Part shown: positions 25,310-34,343 of the stretch, one piece after another | Layout of the letters: each line of letters opens with the position of its first letter | Position numbering within the stretch: position 1 is the stretch's first letter | Assembly (NCBI GenBank): GCA_047619225.1 | Contig: JBLHJX010000003.1 | Location: 1-64,000 of the forward strand | DNA: 64,000 nt | Direction of reading: 5' to 3' | Source of the DNA: JABIFK01 sp047619225 | GTDB taxonomy: Bacteria > Latescibacterota > UBA2968 | Position numbers and translations under genes: made by a program | The notes under the pieces: generated by a model | Seen by the model: only the letters and a program-made list of their open reading frames with translations | What the model was told of the DNA's origin: nothing | Database searches by the model: none

Positions 25310-26068
25310 ATGCGAACTGTGCTGGTTTTGGATGTGGGCAATACACGGGTTAAGGTGGGTTTGTTTGTCGAGGGGCGTTTAGAGGCGCGTTTGCTGGTTG
25401 AAACCGATCAAACACGTGATGTTGGTTTTTTTACGGATCGTTTGCGTACCATGTTTGAACAATGGGCGGGTTTGGATGCGTGTTTGATCGCGTCTGTGGT
25501 TCGGGGTGTTCCGGTACTGTTGATAGAAGCTGTGCAAGCTGTTTGGTCTGTGTCACCGCTTGTGGTTAATTCGCAGGATAATTTGGGTGTTCTGGTCGCG
25601 GTTCCCAAGCCCGAAGACGTAGGCATTGATCGGTTACTTGAGGCCAGTGAAGCGTTCCATATTTTGCATTCGGGTGTGGTGGTGGCTGCTTTTGGTTCGG
25701 CGATTACGATTGATTTGATAACGGATGATGGCACATTTCGAGGGGGGACTATTCTACCGGGTTTGCGTACGGGGCTACAAGCATTACACCAGGAGACGAG
25801 TTTGTTGCCCCACTTAGAGGTTAAAGCACCTGAGGGGGTGTTGGGTACTGATACGGTTGCATGCATGCAGGCGGGTGTGGTATATGGGGCTGCGGGAGCG
25901 GTGGATCGTATTTACCAAGAATTGTGTGTTCTTGCAGGTCAGGCATTGCCTTTGGTGGTTACTGGAGGGGATGTGCGTTATGTGGCGTCTTTGTTGCAAA
26001 CGCATCATCAAATTGAAGACGATCTCGTTTTACGCGGGCTGGTTTCGTTAGATGCGCGCATTTCATAA
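25310..26068 (+). CDS. coaX: Type III pantothenate kinase
   Basis: Phosphorylates pantothenate, first step of coenzyme A synthesis. The 252 residues match the family length. DVGNTRVKVG is the ATP/phosphate motif, PEDVGIDRLLEASEAF the substrate segment, FGSAITIDLITDDGTFRGGTILPGL the central ASKHA core and VVTGGDVRYVASLL the C-terminal adenine segment. It begins 11 bp after the regulator, without a terminator between, and ends at a strong convergent terminator. Confidence 0.92.
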   Translation: MRTVLVLDVGNTRVKVGLFVEGRLEARLLVETDQTRDVGFFTDRLRTMFEQWAGLDACLIASVVRGVPVLLIEAVQAVWSVSPLVVNSQDNLGVLVAVPKPEDVGIDRLLEASEAFHILHSGVVVAAFGSAITIDLITDDGTFRGGTILPGLRTGLQALHQETSLLPHLEVKAPEGVLGTDTVACMQAGVVYGAAGAVDRIYQELCVLAGQALPLVVTGGDVRYVASLLQTHHQIEDDLVLRGLVSLDARIS

Positions 26069-26084
26069 AGCTTGATGATAAAAA

Positions 26085-26118
26085 AGAGGCCGTGGATCGT
26101 TTGTGATCAGCGGCCTTT
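26085..26118. terminator. Bidirectional terminator between coaX and a minus-strand gene
   Basis: AGGCCG (26087-26092) pairs with CGGCCT (26111-26116) and the inner GATC pair adds four base pairs, with one mismatch between them. A-rich sequence on one side and T-rich on the other suit termination of both convergent genes. Confidence 0.7.
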
Positions 26119-26125
26119 GATTATA

Positions 26126-26464
26126 TTACGCTTCACCTTTGCGTTGTTTGAGTTCGTTCGCCAACCGTAGTTTTTCGGCATTCATCTCGGCGTCTTGTTT
26201 GGCTTGGGTGTTAAATTCCTTATATTCCTTCTGCAATTTCTCAGCTTTGCGTTGAGAGATTTTAATTTTTCGTTTGAGTTTGTCTATTTCTCCATTGGCC
26301 GCCGTTACCTCTTTTACCGCGATTTTGAGGCGAAATTTGGCCTGTCCGGTCACGTCCATTGCTTCTGACAATTTGGATCTTTTGCTTACTATTGAAGATG
26401 TGGTAAACCATTTCAGTGTAATCGTGAGGGCCATGAAAGCAATGGCAATGAGTGCGAGTGTCAT
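26126..26464 (-). CDS. Small membrane-anchored coiled-coil protein
   Basis: The protein has 112 residues. A transmembrane segment at about 2-20 (MTLALIAIAFMALTITLKWF) is followed by about 90 residues with strong heptad-like charge patterning (KLKRKIKISQRKAEKLQKEYKEF), a coiled coil. I chose the internal ATG at 26464 because AGGAAGGGA lies just upstream on the minus strand; a start seven codons earlier would overlap that site. It is alone, between a convergent terminator and a divergent promoter region. Function unknown. Confidence 0.6.
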   Translation of the reverse strand: MTLALIAIAFMALTITLKWFTTSSIVSKRSKLSEAMDVTGQAKFRLKIAVKEVTAANGEIDKLKRKIKISQRKAEKLQKEYKEFNTQAKQDAEMNAEKLRLANELKQRKGEA

Positions 26465-26541
26465 ATTCAAATCCCTTCCTGACAATGGGTAAGTTTGTAT
26501 AAATTACAATAGGTTGTGTCGGTTGTCAATGGGGGTGGCGA

Positions 26542-26570
26542 TTGACTTTCTGTTTTTTTCCGTCTATCAT
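26542..26570 (+). promoter_or_regulatory. Sigma-70-like promoter for the CBM9-like gene
   Basis: TTGACT (26542-26547), a 17-bp spacer and TATCAT (26565-26570), 42 bp before the ATG at 26613. It lies in the divergent spacer shared with the coiled-coil gene. Confidence 0.65.
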
Positions 26571-26612
26571 GGGTGGATCGTTTTCCATTCACATTCCAAT
26601 TTGAGGTGTCTT

Positions 26613-27368
26613 ATGAGTTGGGTTATCGTCTGTATGACCACTTTTTTGTTGTTGGGAGTTTCTTGGAAATCTGCACATGCTGAACCACGGCCGGTGTATA
26701 CTGTGTATCGCGCAGGAACACCCATTGTGATTGATGGTCGGTTGGATGAACCCGCTTGGGTTGGGGCACCCGACGTGGGGAAATTTGTATTTCCATGGTA
26801 TGAGTCAGGCAAAAAAGAACAAACCATCGCAAAGATGTTGTGGGATGATGAGAATCTATATGTGGCCTTTGTATGTGAAGATGCACATATTTGGGCAGAA
26901 CATACTGCGCGCGATTCGTCTGTGTGGAAAGACGATACGGTTGAGGTGTTTACCGCCCCCAATCCAGACCGACCGCAAGCATATTTTAATATTGAGATGA
27001 ATGTGCTGGGTATCTTTTTAGATCAGTTTCATCCCAAAGGCGCGGGCGTGCCTGTTGAAGAGGAGTGGAATGGCGAGGGCATTCAGATTAAGACGTCCAT
27101 TGTGGGTACATTGAATGATGATTCGGATGACGATCAGTATTGGATTTTGGAAGCTGCAATTCCATTAAAGAACTTTGCACACGTTGCAAAAAACACACCG
27201 CCAAGAGATGGGGATATTTGGCATTTGGGTTTGAATCGTTTGGGTGGAAAAACCAATCAACAGTATAGCCAGTGGTCAGCAAGCCAAACCCCGAACCCCC
27301 AGTTTCATGCACCCGATGACTTCGGCAGAGTGACATTCTCTAACACGGTCAGCCCGTTTTGGCGGTAA
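26613..27368 (+). CDS. Exported CBM9-like carbohydrate-binding protein
   Basis: The protein has 251 residues. Residues 1-about 24 are a signal peptide (hydrophobic VIVCMTTFLLLGV, cleavage near AHA). The rest matches the family 9-like carbohydrate-binding fold: VIDGRLDEPAWVGAPDVGKF, AKMLWDDENLYVAFVCEDAHIW, DDTVEVFTAPN and WHLGLNRLGGKTNQQYSQWS. Such domains sense or bind sugars and glycoconjugates at the cell surface. I chose the ATG at 26613 because the signal peptide starts there; the sequence upstream is promoter. The partner enzyme is not evident. Confidence 0.78.
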   Translation: MSWVIVCMTTFLLLGVSWKSAHAEPRPVYTVYRAGTPIVIDGRLDEPAWVGAPDVGKFVFPWYESGKKEQTIAKMLWDDENLYVAFVCEDAHIWAEHTARDSSVWKDDTVEVFTAPNPDRPQAYFNIEMNVLGIFLDQFHPKGAGVPVEEEWNGEGIQIKTSIVGTLNDDSDDDQYWILEAAIPLKNFAHVAKNTPPRDGDIWHLGLNRLGGKTNQQYSQWSASQTPNPQFHAPDDFGRVTFSNTVSPFWR

Positions 27369-27393
27369 ACATTTGGCCGGTGCAGGAGGTTGT

Positions 27394-27498
27394 GTGCGCG
27401 TCGTGGTTTTAGCAGATATTCATGATAATTTACCAGCATTTGAAGCGGTGTTGGACAGGGTGGTCGATATTTCACCATGTGTTGAGAGTTTAAAATGA
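27394..27498 (+). pseudogene. Remnant of a calcineurin-like metallophosphoesterase (34-residue fragment)
   Basis: A GTG start preceded by CAGGAGG opens a 34-residue frame, VRVVVLADIHDNLPAFEAVL onward, ending TGA at 27496-27498. The first 20 residues match the N-terminal metal-binding strand (D-x-H with DIHDNLPA) of YfcE-type phosphoesterases, yet the rest of the domain is missing. The stop overlaps the next ATG. It looks like a 3'-truncated gene whose start and ribosome binding site now lead into the TMTC-like gene. Confidence 0.6.
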
Positions 27499-29552
27499 TG
27501 CAATCAAAATGGTTTTATCCGGTGCTGATCGTTTTGGCAGGTGCCGTGGTTTATGCCAACAGTTTGCAAAATGGTTTTACATTTGATGATTGGCCCCTGG
27601 TTGCGCAAAACCCTTTGGTGATGCAACCTCATATTGGGGCCATTTTTTCGTCTGCCTATTGGCCAGACCGCCCAGAGTTGGGGTTGTATCGGCCCTTGAC
27701 AACTTTGAGTTATGCAATCAATCGGTTGGTGTTGGGCGAGGGACCTTGGGGGTTTCATTTGGTGAATGTGGCATTGCACATTGTCAATGCCTTGTTGGTT
27801 TTTGTAGGGATGCGAAAAATTCTTGAGCGGCCGTTTGCGGGATTGTGCGCTCTCATTTTTTTGTTACATCCGGTTCAGACTGAAGCCGTGAACAGTATTG
27901 TGGGACGCGCAGAACTCTTAGCCGCGTTTTGGATGTTGATGGCTTGGATTGCTTTTGCTTATGGTGTTGGCCGGTGGCGCTGGATTTTGGCGGCATTGGC
28001 CATTTTTTTAGGCTGTTTATGCAAAGAGCACACTGCGATGATGGTGGGTGTTTTGGCCGTCGTTGCGTTTTCGGGCTTGTTCTATACACATCGAGATATG
28101 GGAGAATCCAAGTCTGGGTTTATGGCTCAGTGCTCTCGGTTTTTCAAAGAGAGCCTGAGTGGGATCGTGTTGTGCATTGGGGTTGTGGGTTTGTTTCTAT
28201 GGATGCGTTACGCAGTCATTGGTGCGGTGCTGTTGCCGAGCAAACCGACCTTTATTGATAATCCTTTGGCGCATGTAGATCATTGGCAACGGTGGTTTAA
28301 TGCGCTGAGTGTTATTTGGCGGTATACCGTGCTGATGTTTTGGCCGAGTGGTTTTTCTGCGGACTATTCTTTTCAGGCCATCCCGCTTGTCGCGTCTTTG
28401 TGGCATGGTTCGGTTTTGGCGGGTTTGATTGTTGTTTTGGGTTTGTTGGGATTTATTGTTTTTTCTGTCAGACGGCCTGGTTTCGAATCATGGGTTGTGG
28501 CCGCTTTGTGGATTGCACTGCCTGCACTGCCTGTTTCGAATCTCTTGTTTCTAATTGGAACGGTGATGGCTGAGCGATTCATGTATGCGCCCATGGTGGG
28601 GTATGGTGTTTTGTGCGGTCTTTATTTTTCTTCAATAGGAGCGCGAAGGCCGGGTTTGGCGTTTGCTATCGCATTGGTTCTGCTTGCCGGCCTTGCAAAA
28701 AATACGACGCAACGCAACCCCGATTGGCAAAATGACTATACTTTGTTTGGCAGTGCAGTAAAGGTTGTACCGGAAAGTGCCAAGGCACATTTCAATTTTG
28801 GCAACGCCATTCGTGATCGTGGCAATTTGACGGCTGCATTGCCACATTATCGCAAGGCTTTATGGATCTATCCAGATTATGCCGAAGTGCATTATAATGT
28901 CGGTGTTATCCAACAAGGTATAGGTAGGGTTGAAGATGCTCTAACCGCGTATGAGAACACACTTACCGCCAACCCCACCCATGTGAATGCATGGACAAAT
29001 GTGGGGATCTTACTCGCTCAAAAAGGGGTTTATGATAAGGCTTGTGAAGCTTTTGAAAAGGCTCTGCAACTGGAACCCAAGCGAGTGGAAATCAAGTTCA
29101 ATTATGCTTTGGCATTGCAAAGGCTGAATCGTTTGGATGAGGCCCGCAAGCTCTATTTAGAGATACTTGATGACGCGCCAGATCACGAAGATGCGGCGAT
29201 TAATTTGGCTGAATCACATATCCAGCGTGACGAAAAGGAGCAGGCAATTGCGGTGCTGGATGACATTGTGTATGGTCACGGAAGGGCCTATCAAGCGGCG
29301 CTAAATTTGGCTACGATTTTGGAGAAAGAAGAACGATATGAGGACGCACTTCGTGCGTTTTTAAAAGGGGCAGAAGGACCTGGAGAACGGAGTGTTTTGG
29401 CCCTGTTTGGGGTTGCACGATTGTATGGCCGGTTGGGGAAGTTGGATGAAGCGCGAGGTGCTTTGAATCTGTTTGTTGAACGGTGGACAGGCGATGCAGT
29501 ATTTAAAGTTCGGGCACAAAAGATGTTGAAGCAGTTGAATATGGACGGTTGA
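27495..29552 (+). CDS. TMTC-like membrane protein with C-terminal TPR repeats
   Basis: The protein has 685 residues. Residues about 5-420 carry roughly ten transmembrane segments and the GT-C-like landmarks of DUF1736/TMTC proteins: FTFDDWPLV with tandem acidic residues, LYRPLTTLSYAIN, HIVNALLV and LLHPVQTEAVNSIVGRAELLA. Residues about 430-685 are TPR repeats (AHFNFGNAIRDRGNLTAALP, AEVHYNVGVIQQGIG, VNAWTNVGILLAQKG). Eukaryotic TMTCs are O-mannosyltransferases, and bacterial forms are uncharacterised. It may glycosylate envelope or exported proteins, an inference. It follows a truncated gene with an ATGA overlap. Confidence 0.78.
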   Translation: MMQSKWFYPVLIVLAGAVVYANSLQNGFTFDDWPLVAQNPLVMQPHIGAIFSSAYWPDRPELGLYRPLTTLSYAINRLVLGEGPWGFHLVNVALHIVNALLVFVGMRKILERPFAGLCALIFLLHPVQTEAVNSIVGRAELLAAFWMLMAWIAFAYGVGRWRWILAALAIFLGCLCKEHTAMMVGVLAVVAFSGLFYTHRDMGESKSGFMAQCSRFFKESLSGIVLCIGVVGLFLWMRYAVIGAVLLPSKPTFIDNPLAHVDHWQRWFNALSVIWRYTVLMFWPSGFSADYSFQAIPLVASLWHGSVLAGLIVVLGLLGFIVFSVRRPGFESWVVAALWIALPALPVSNLLFLIGTVMAERFMYAPMVGYGVLCGLYFSSIGARRPGLAFAIALVLLAGLAKNTTQRNPDWQNDYTLFGSAVKVVPESAKAHFNFGNAIRDRGNLTAALPHYRKALWIYPDYAEVHYNVGVIQQGIGRVEDALTAYENTLTANPTHVNAWTNVGILLAQKGVYDKACEAFEKALQLEPKRVEIKFNYALALQRLNRLDEARKLYLEILDDAPDHEDAAINLAESHIQRDEKEQAIAVLDDIVYGHGRAYQAALNLATILEKEERYEDALRAFLKGAEGPGERSVLALFGVARLYGRLGKLDEARGALNLFVERWTGDAVFKVRAQKMLKQLNMDG

Positions 29553-29557
29553 AAACG

Positions 29558-29824
29558 ATGAAAGAGTTGCGCGAAGCGGGTATTTATGTCAACGCATCGC
29601 TCGCACCTGTATTATATTGCCAACCCCGAGAATTTGCCCAACAGATCGCAGAATCGGCAGATGGTGTGTATTTTGGGAAAATGGATTACACGAGCAAAAC
29701 CGCGATCAAGACCATGCCCAAAGCGCGCGCTTATTTTCACAGCAAGGCGTATGAAGAACTGATTGAGGAATTGCGCGAGGCGTTGGAAGATGTGGGGATG
29801 CTGAAGAAGGAAGAGACTGTATAA
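29558..29824 (+). pseudogene. Short ORF resembling the C-terminal part of a radical-SAM protein
   Basis: An 88-residue frame with ELREAGIYVNASLAPVLYC and SADGVYFGKMDYTSKTAIKTM, then a helical tail ending DVGMLKKEE. The layout recalls the C-terminal end of spore-photoproduct-lyase-like or related radical-SAM enzymes, but the CxxxCxxC domain is absent, so it may be a truncated relic. The putative ATG at 29558 overlaps the end of the TMTC-like gene and lacks a strong ribosome binding site. It could instead be a real small protein; the assignment is weak. Confidence 0.4.
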
Positions 29825-29897
29825 ATGAATACGATGACAATCATGATACAATCAGATCGCATTTCCCTTTTTTAAAGGGAACACCGGAGGGTTTCGG

Positions 29898-31040
29898 ATG
29901 GCACTTCAAATTGGTACTGCCGTTGTTGACATTACACCTCGAACGCCATGTTTTTTGGCGGGGTATGCAGGGCGTGATCATGGGCATGAATCTGTGCACG
30001 ATCCCATTTCTTTGCGTGCGTTTTATGCACGGGGTAGCAATGGCGATGCACTGGTTATTTCTGCCGATATTTTGTGGTTTTCGGATGCAATAATTGAGCG
30101 CGCGTTGCCTGTATTAGAAACCGAATTGGGTATTCCTTCTGGACATGTGTTTTTTATAGGGACGCATACCCATTCGGCTCCGAACGTATACAACGATGCC
30201 AATAAGGCGTGGGCCCAAATGGTGGAAGCACAGGTTGTGACTGCTTCTGCGCTAGCCAAGTCGCGTTTGCAAGATGCGACTTTATTTGGTACAACGGGTG
30301 AGTCGAAGATTGGGATTAATCGACGTGAGCAATTGCCCGATGGCAAAATTATTTTGGGCGAGAACCCCAACGGGCCCATTGATAGAGAAGTGATTCTTAT
30401 TGAGGCGCGAGACTCAGCAGGTGAGGCGATTGGCCGATTGGGCAATTTTGCATGTCATGGCACGATGCTGAGTCAACGCAATTATCAGTTGTCGGGCGAT
30501 TGGCCAGGGCTTGCGGCATCTAAGTTGGAAGCGGATTGTGGATCGCCTTTTGTGTTTTTAAATGGCGGGTGCGCCAATATCGCGCCCCGAGATGATCGCA
30601 AAGAATCCTTTGAAAAGGTTGAGGCATTGTCTTCGGAGTTTGTGAATGATGTAAAAGGGATGGTTGCTGGGTTGGGAGCATTGGATGGTGACGACGCGAT
30701 TGTGGGTGCCGAGTTGGATATTTACTTGCCGCGCAAATTACGCGATGTAGATGAGGGGATGGGCAAATTTTGCAAGGTACGCATTCAGGGTTTGCGTATA
30801 GGCCCTCTTCGGATTATTGGTTTTCCTGGTGAGGTGTTTGCCCAAACAGCAATGGCGGTGAAAGAGAACCACCCTATGACCATGGTATGTTCATATGTAG
30901 CAGGCAGTCGTGCGGGATATGTGCCTGTTGCCGAGGCCTATGAAACGGGTGGATATGAGGTGCGGGTATCCCCCTATGCCGAGGAGGCTGAAGCTGTTTT
31001 GCGCCAAGGCTTCTTAGATTTGTTGGATAAACTCAAATAG
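29898..31040 (+). CDS. Neutral/alkaline non-lysosomal ceramidase-like hydrolase
   Basis: The protein has 380 residues, matching the N-terminal catalytic part of ceramidase-like proteins. The zinc-site histidines H90 and H92 lie in FIGTHTHSAPN; DITPRTPCFLAGYAG, LGNFACHGTML and FLNGGCANIAPRDD follow the family. The C-terminal beta domain of true ceramidases is absent, as in many bacterial members. There is no signal peptide. The substrate may be an amide-linked lipid or an unrelated compound. GGAGGG precedes the ATG and a strong terminator follows. Confidence 0.75.
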   Translation: MALQIGTAVVDITPRTPCFLAGYAGRDHGHESVHDPISLRAFYARGSNGDALVISADILWFSDAIIERALPVLETELGIPSGHVFFIGTHTHSAPNVYNDANKAWAQMVEAQVVTASALAKSRLQDATLFGTTGESKIGINRREQLPDGKIILGENPNGPIDREVILIEARDSAGEAIGRLGNFACHGTMLSQRNYQLSGDWPGLAASKLEADCGSPFVFLNGGCANIAPRDDRKESFEKVEALSSEFVNDVKGMVAGLGALDGDDAIVGAELDIYLPRKLRDVDEGMGKFCKVRIQGLRIGPLRIIGFPGEVFAQTAMAVKENHPMTMVCSYVAGSRAGYVPVAEAYETGGYEVRVSPYAEEAEAVLRQGFLDLLDKLK

Positions 31041-31062
31041 AACCAAAGCGTATCCCATTGGT

Positions 31063-31105
31063 AAATAGGCGGACAATACTTTTATGTATTGTCCGCCTAT
31101 TTTTA
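31063..31105 (+). terminator. Strong intrinsic terminator
   Basis: ATAGGCGGACAATAC (31065-31079) pairs perfectly with 31086-31100 over 15 bp, loop TTTTAT, followed by TTTTT. It ends the ceramidase-like gene and faces the convergent PhyH gene. Confidence 0.9.
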
Positions 31106-31156
31106 TGCTCCAAAATAGGAGCTCTTTTCATTTCTCTTATGCAGAGGCACAGGTTT

Positions 31157-31915
31157 TTAATCCACGTCCAATACATAACGGGCCAAAGGCGAGAGCCTTT
31201 TTGCTGTTTCTGGACGCAAGTAGGCGCGCTGATCTGTTTGTTGTTTGTGTTCACGGGCAATAAATGCGCAGTGCAATGTGCGGCGAGGTTGCCCGTCTTG
31301 GTTGGTATAAGAACTGTGCCAGAGACTGCCATTAAAAACGGCGACAGAACCCGCTTTGCCCGTTAGAAAAGTCTGATCGGGGTGGTCGGCCTTGCGATCT
31401 TCTATGTAGTCAACAACGCGTCCGGGAGTTAAGTGTGAACCTGGAATGATGCGTGTGGAGCCGTTGGTTTCGGTGAAGTCGTCGAGCATCCACATGGAGT
31501 TGACTGTGTGATAAGGCCCGCCGGGTACGGTGGGTTCACCCGTGTCGGCATGTAGGATTTGCAGACCAAACCCTTGGAGAGGATCGTGACCATTGACGGA
31601 ATGTAGTTTAAAGGGGCGTTGTAAGACATGATGCACTGCAGCCAATAAGATGGGTTCTAAATAGACTGGGTCAAAAACTTTCCCTTTGTTCGTCAAGTCG
31701 GCCAGACGGCGAACACCCTCCATCTGTGCCACTTCTACACCGGCTTTTTCTCCTTCTGTTTCGTATATAGCATCAAATGTTTCTCGCAGTGCACCCAACC
31801 ATTGTGTGTCGATGATGTCTTGAAAGACCGTATATCCTTGTTTGTCCAATTGGTGTATGTGTTTCTCACTCAGGGCTTGGGGTTTAAGCCCCAACGCGAT
31901 CAGCTTGGAATCCAT
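31157..31915 (-). CDS. Phytanoyl-CoA dioxygenase family protein
   Basis: Fe(II)/2-oxoglutarate-dependent oxygenase fold of 252 residues. The metal motif is intact: H122-A-D124, the distal histidine in SLWHSSYTN and the 2-oxoglutarate arginines in PRRTLH. It stands at the 3' end of a minus-strand carbohydrate array; a substrate is not evident. An AAAGGA lies upstream of the start. Unlike the paralogue at 18133-18966 it keeps the full facial triad and should be active. Confidence 0.85.
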   Translation of the reverse strand: MDSKLIALGLKPQALSEKHIHQLDKQGYTVFQDIIDTQWLGALRETFDAIYETEGEKAGVEVAQMEGVRRLADLTNKGKVFDPVYLEPILLAAVHHVLQRPFKLHSVNGHDPLQGFGLQILHADTGEPTVPGGPYHTVNSMWMLDDFTETNGSTRIIPGSHLTPGRVVDYIEDRKADHPDQTFLTGKAGSVAVFNGSLWHSSYTNQDGQPRRTLHCAFIAREHKQQTDQRAYLRPETAKRLSPLARYVLDVD

Positions 31916-31943
31916 GTGTCATGTGTCCTTTGGTCTATTTTGT

Positions 31944-33002
31944 TTACAGTGTCCACGTGTGTGCCGTGATATTGAATTGTTCTGCCAACCAATTATAAGC
32001 GATGTGAAGCGATTCTTCGGTAGGGCGGTGACCTGAGGCATGATCAAAGAAGCCGATGCCGTTGGTGTTGCCATAGAGTGCATAAACTTTGCGGGCTTCT
32101 TCGAGATATTGCCAAGTGGCAGGGCGATCTGCTTCACCGCCGAAGAGCAGAAAAGGTTTGGGCGCAAAGAGGGCAAGCAGATGGTGGTGGGCCAGCGAGA
32201 AGCCTGGGCGGGTGATTTGATCACCCAGATACCACGGGGCATCCCAATTGGTGAAGGACCAACCCATACCAAAGTCGGAGCTGACGATGGCTTTGAAACG
32301 TTCGTCGAGGCAGCCGGCATAGAATGACATTTTGCCACCCAAAGAGTGGCCCATCACGCCTACGCGTTGTGGGTCAATTCTGGGTTGTTTAAGGAGCAGA
32401 TCCAATGCTCGGCTGGTATCATATGTGAGTTTGGCGATGCCTGTCCAATTTGGATTGTCTTTGAGCAGTTTCTCCGCACCGTTTTGCCACCAGGAAAATC
32501 CAACATTTTCTGTGGGTTCAGGTACGGTATTGTATGGAAAGGCTTCTGTACAGACCACGATATAACCTTGTTCTGTTAGATGACGGCCAAATTGAATCAG
32601 CGGCGATTCTTCAGCAAGTGGTTCTTGTGTTTCGATATTGAGGCCAATCATGCGATCTGGGTTGTAGAACGGAATCACCATACCTGGACAGGATTCTAAC
32701 AATGGATTTTTCGGTTCCATCAATAGAACGATCTGTTGCGTGGATGGGCTTGTTGGTTGTTTGAATACGGTACCGTGATATGCGGGTTGTTCAAATGTGC
32801 GAATGATTTTGGGGGCGTGATCATAATCTGTGAATGAAGGAGCTCCCAATACGTCTTGCCAGCGACTTTGTAGATCTTTTCGTATAGATATCCAATCGTC
32901 GGGGGAAGGTGTTGACCCAACTGGAAAAATGGCGTCAATGGGTTCGGGATCACCAAAATCGGTATAAGTTGGTTTTGCTACTTGTTCTATAATCGATGCC
33001 AT
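31944..33002 (-). CDS. Alpha/beta hydrolase (dienelactone hydrolase/acetyl esterase-like)
   Basis: The protein has 352 residues and an alpha/beta-hydrolase fold. The nucleophile elbow GHSLGG lies in RVGVMGHSLGGKMSFYAG; the likely catalytic acid and histidine follow in FGGEADRPATWQY and DHASGHRP. The N-terminal 100 residues are an extension typical of larger family members acting on esters. No signal peptide. It is 28 bp from PhyH on the same strand, and AAGGA precedes the start. It may deacetylate sugars released in this array. Confidence 0.78.
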   Translation of the reverse strand: MASIIEQVAKPTYTDFGDPEPIDAIFPVGSTPSPDDWISIRKDLQSRWQDVLGAPSFTDYDHAPKIIRTFEQPAYHGTVFKQPTSPSTQQIVLLMEPKNPLLESCPGMVIPFYNPDRMIGLNIETQEPLAEESPLIQFGRHLTEQGYIVVCTEAFPYNTVPEPTENVGFSWWQNGAEKLLKDNPNWTGIAKLTYDTSRALDLLLKQPRIDPQRVGVMGHSLGGKMSFYAGCLDERFKAIVSSDFGMGWSFTNWDAPWYLGDQITRPGFSLAHHHLLALFAPKPFLLFGGEADRPATWQYLEEARKVYALYGNTNGIGFFDHASGHRPTEESLHIAYNWLAEQFNITAHTWTL

Positions 33003-33046
33003 AGTTTCAAATCCTTGAAAGATAGTTTGATCGAATGGTTGTTTTG

Positions 33047-34237
33047 TCAGGCGCGTTGGACAGGTCCAAAATCTTCAATTTTTTTTCTAATCAGCTCAAG
33101 TCGGGTTAAGTCGGCATCGGGGGGTACGTTGTCTGAAACGCCAAGAATGAGGTGATCTCCGCGACCCAAATTGTCGAATATTTCTTCGAGATAGGCTTCA
33201 AACTGTCTATCGGTCATGTTACTTTGCAAGAGTGCGATAGATGGAATGCCTCCCCAAATGGTGATGTTTGGAATCGCTGTACGCAATTCGGCTAATGTAC
33301 ACTGTGTCATCGGGGCGGGGCAAACCGATTCTGCTACGTCAAAACGACAATTGGGATACAGAGGCAAGAGATTGCGGTTTTCACCATCACAATGTGTCAG
33401 CAAGATTTTACCTGCGCTGTGTAGGCGGTCGGCCACTTTTTGTAACCATGGCGTGATTTCTTCAATAAAAAAGGGTGGCCAAGTAAGATCTTGATCGTAG
33501 TTGGCACCCCAAAACACAACCTCCGCATCACTTTGAACCAGTGCATCTAGTGCGGCATCAAAAAATGGGATCATGTGTTCACAGAGCCTGTTTAGGTCTT
33601 CACGTGCATCATGATAAAAATAGAAGAACTGATCCATAGGTGTCAGTTCGTGTAAGATGAGGTGCATTGGGGAGGCCGCCATTGGACCTCGGGCCACGGC
33701 AATACCTTGATCACCCATGCGTTTTTGAAACTTTGAATACGACTCTGGTGCGGGTACAACTTGGATGTGGTCAAAGACAATACATAAGGCATCTAAGTCA
33801 TCGAGGGTGTGCAATGGATAATGTTTGACAAAAGGTAGGGATATGCCGTCAACTTTCATGTGATCTGCGCGGTAAAGATGCGAATGGATCGTGCCTACCG
33901 GTGTTTGGATGTCTGTGATGAGGTTTTCTCCGTCATCATGGCTTTGAATGGGCAGGTTCTGCAATTCAACCCGATAGGGGTAGTCTGAGTGGTTGTCTAA
34001 GCCCAAACTACGCAAAGAGATATCGCGTCCATTGGGAATCGTAAAATCTGCACCCACTGCATGACACGCAACATCGAGTGTTTGTGCAATTTCAACCGTA
34101 TTCTTGTTGGCTAGCTGGGGGGGGAGCGTGTTGCGCGCTCGGTGGGCAATGGACCACAGATCCATTCGTGGAGCCCAAGGAATTTGATCGGTTGCTTCTC
34201 CCTGAATGGTGGCGAGTATGCGTTGTTTGTGTGTCAT
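33047..34237 (-). CDS. Uroporphyrinogen-decarboxylase-family (URO-D/CmuA-like) protein
   Basis: The protein has 396 residues with the TIM-barrel fold shared by uroporphyrinogen decarboxylase and methylcobamide:CoM methyltransferases. It opens MTHKQRILATIQGEATDQIPWAPRMDLWS and ends GDHLILGVSDNVPPDADLTR. It lacks the clean arrangement of haem-pathway residues, so a methyltransferase or other catabolic role in this sugar array is more likely. AAGGAG precedes the start. The specific reaction is unknown. Confidence 0.7.
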   Translation of the reverse strand: MTHKQRILATIQGEATDQIPWAPRMDLWSIAHRARNTLPPQLANKNTVEIAQTLDVACHAVGADFTIPNGRDISLRSLGLDNHSDYPYRVELQNLPIQSHDDGENLITDIQTPVGTIHSHLYRADHMKVDGISLPFVKHYPLHTLDDLDALCIVFDHIQVVPAPESYSKFQKRMGDQGIAVARGPMAASPMHLILHELTPMDQFFYFYHDAREDLNRLCEHMIPFFDAALDALVQSDAEVVFWGANYDQDLTWPPFFIEEITPWLQKVADRLHSAGKILLTHCDGENRNLLPLYPNCRFDVAESVCPAPMTQCTLAELRTAIPNITIWGGIPSIALLQSNMTDRQFEAYLEEIFDNLGRGDHLILGVSDNVPPDADLTRLELIRKKIEDFGPVQRA

Positions 34238-34343
34238 GGTATGCTCCTTCTTTGTTAAGCAGTTACCATGAACATTACTTCGATACCTTGGATTACGTCA
34301 AAGGATATTTCTTAAAACAATGAATCAAGCAGATGTAGATCGC

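Noticed and set aside
29864..29882. TTCCCTTT/AAAGGGAA inverted repeat as a terminator
   Set aside because: The stem is A/T-G only, its loop is the T-run itself and no T-run follows on either strand in the right place; it is more likely incidental.
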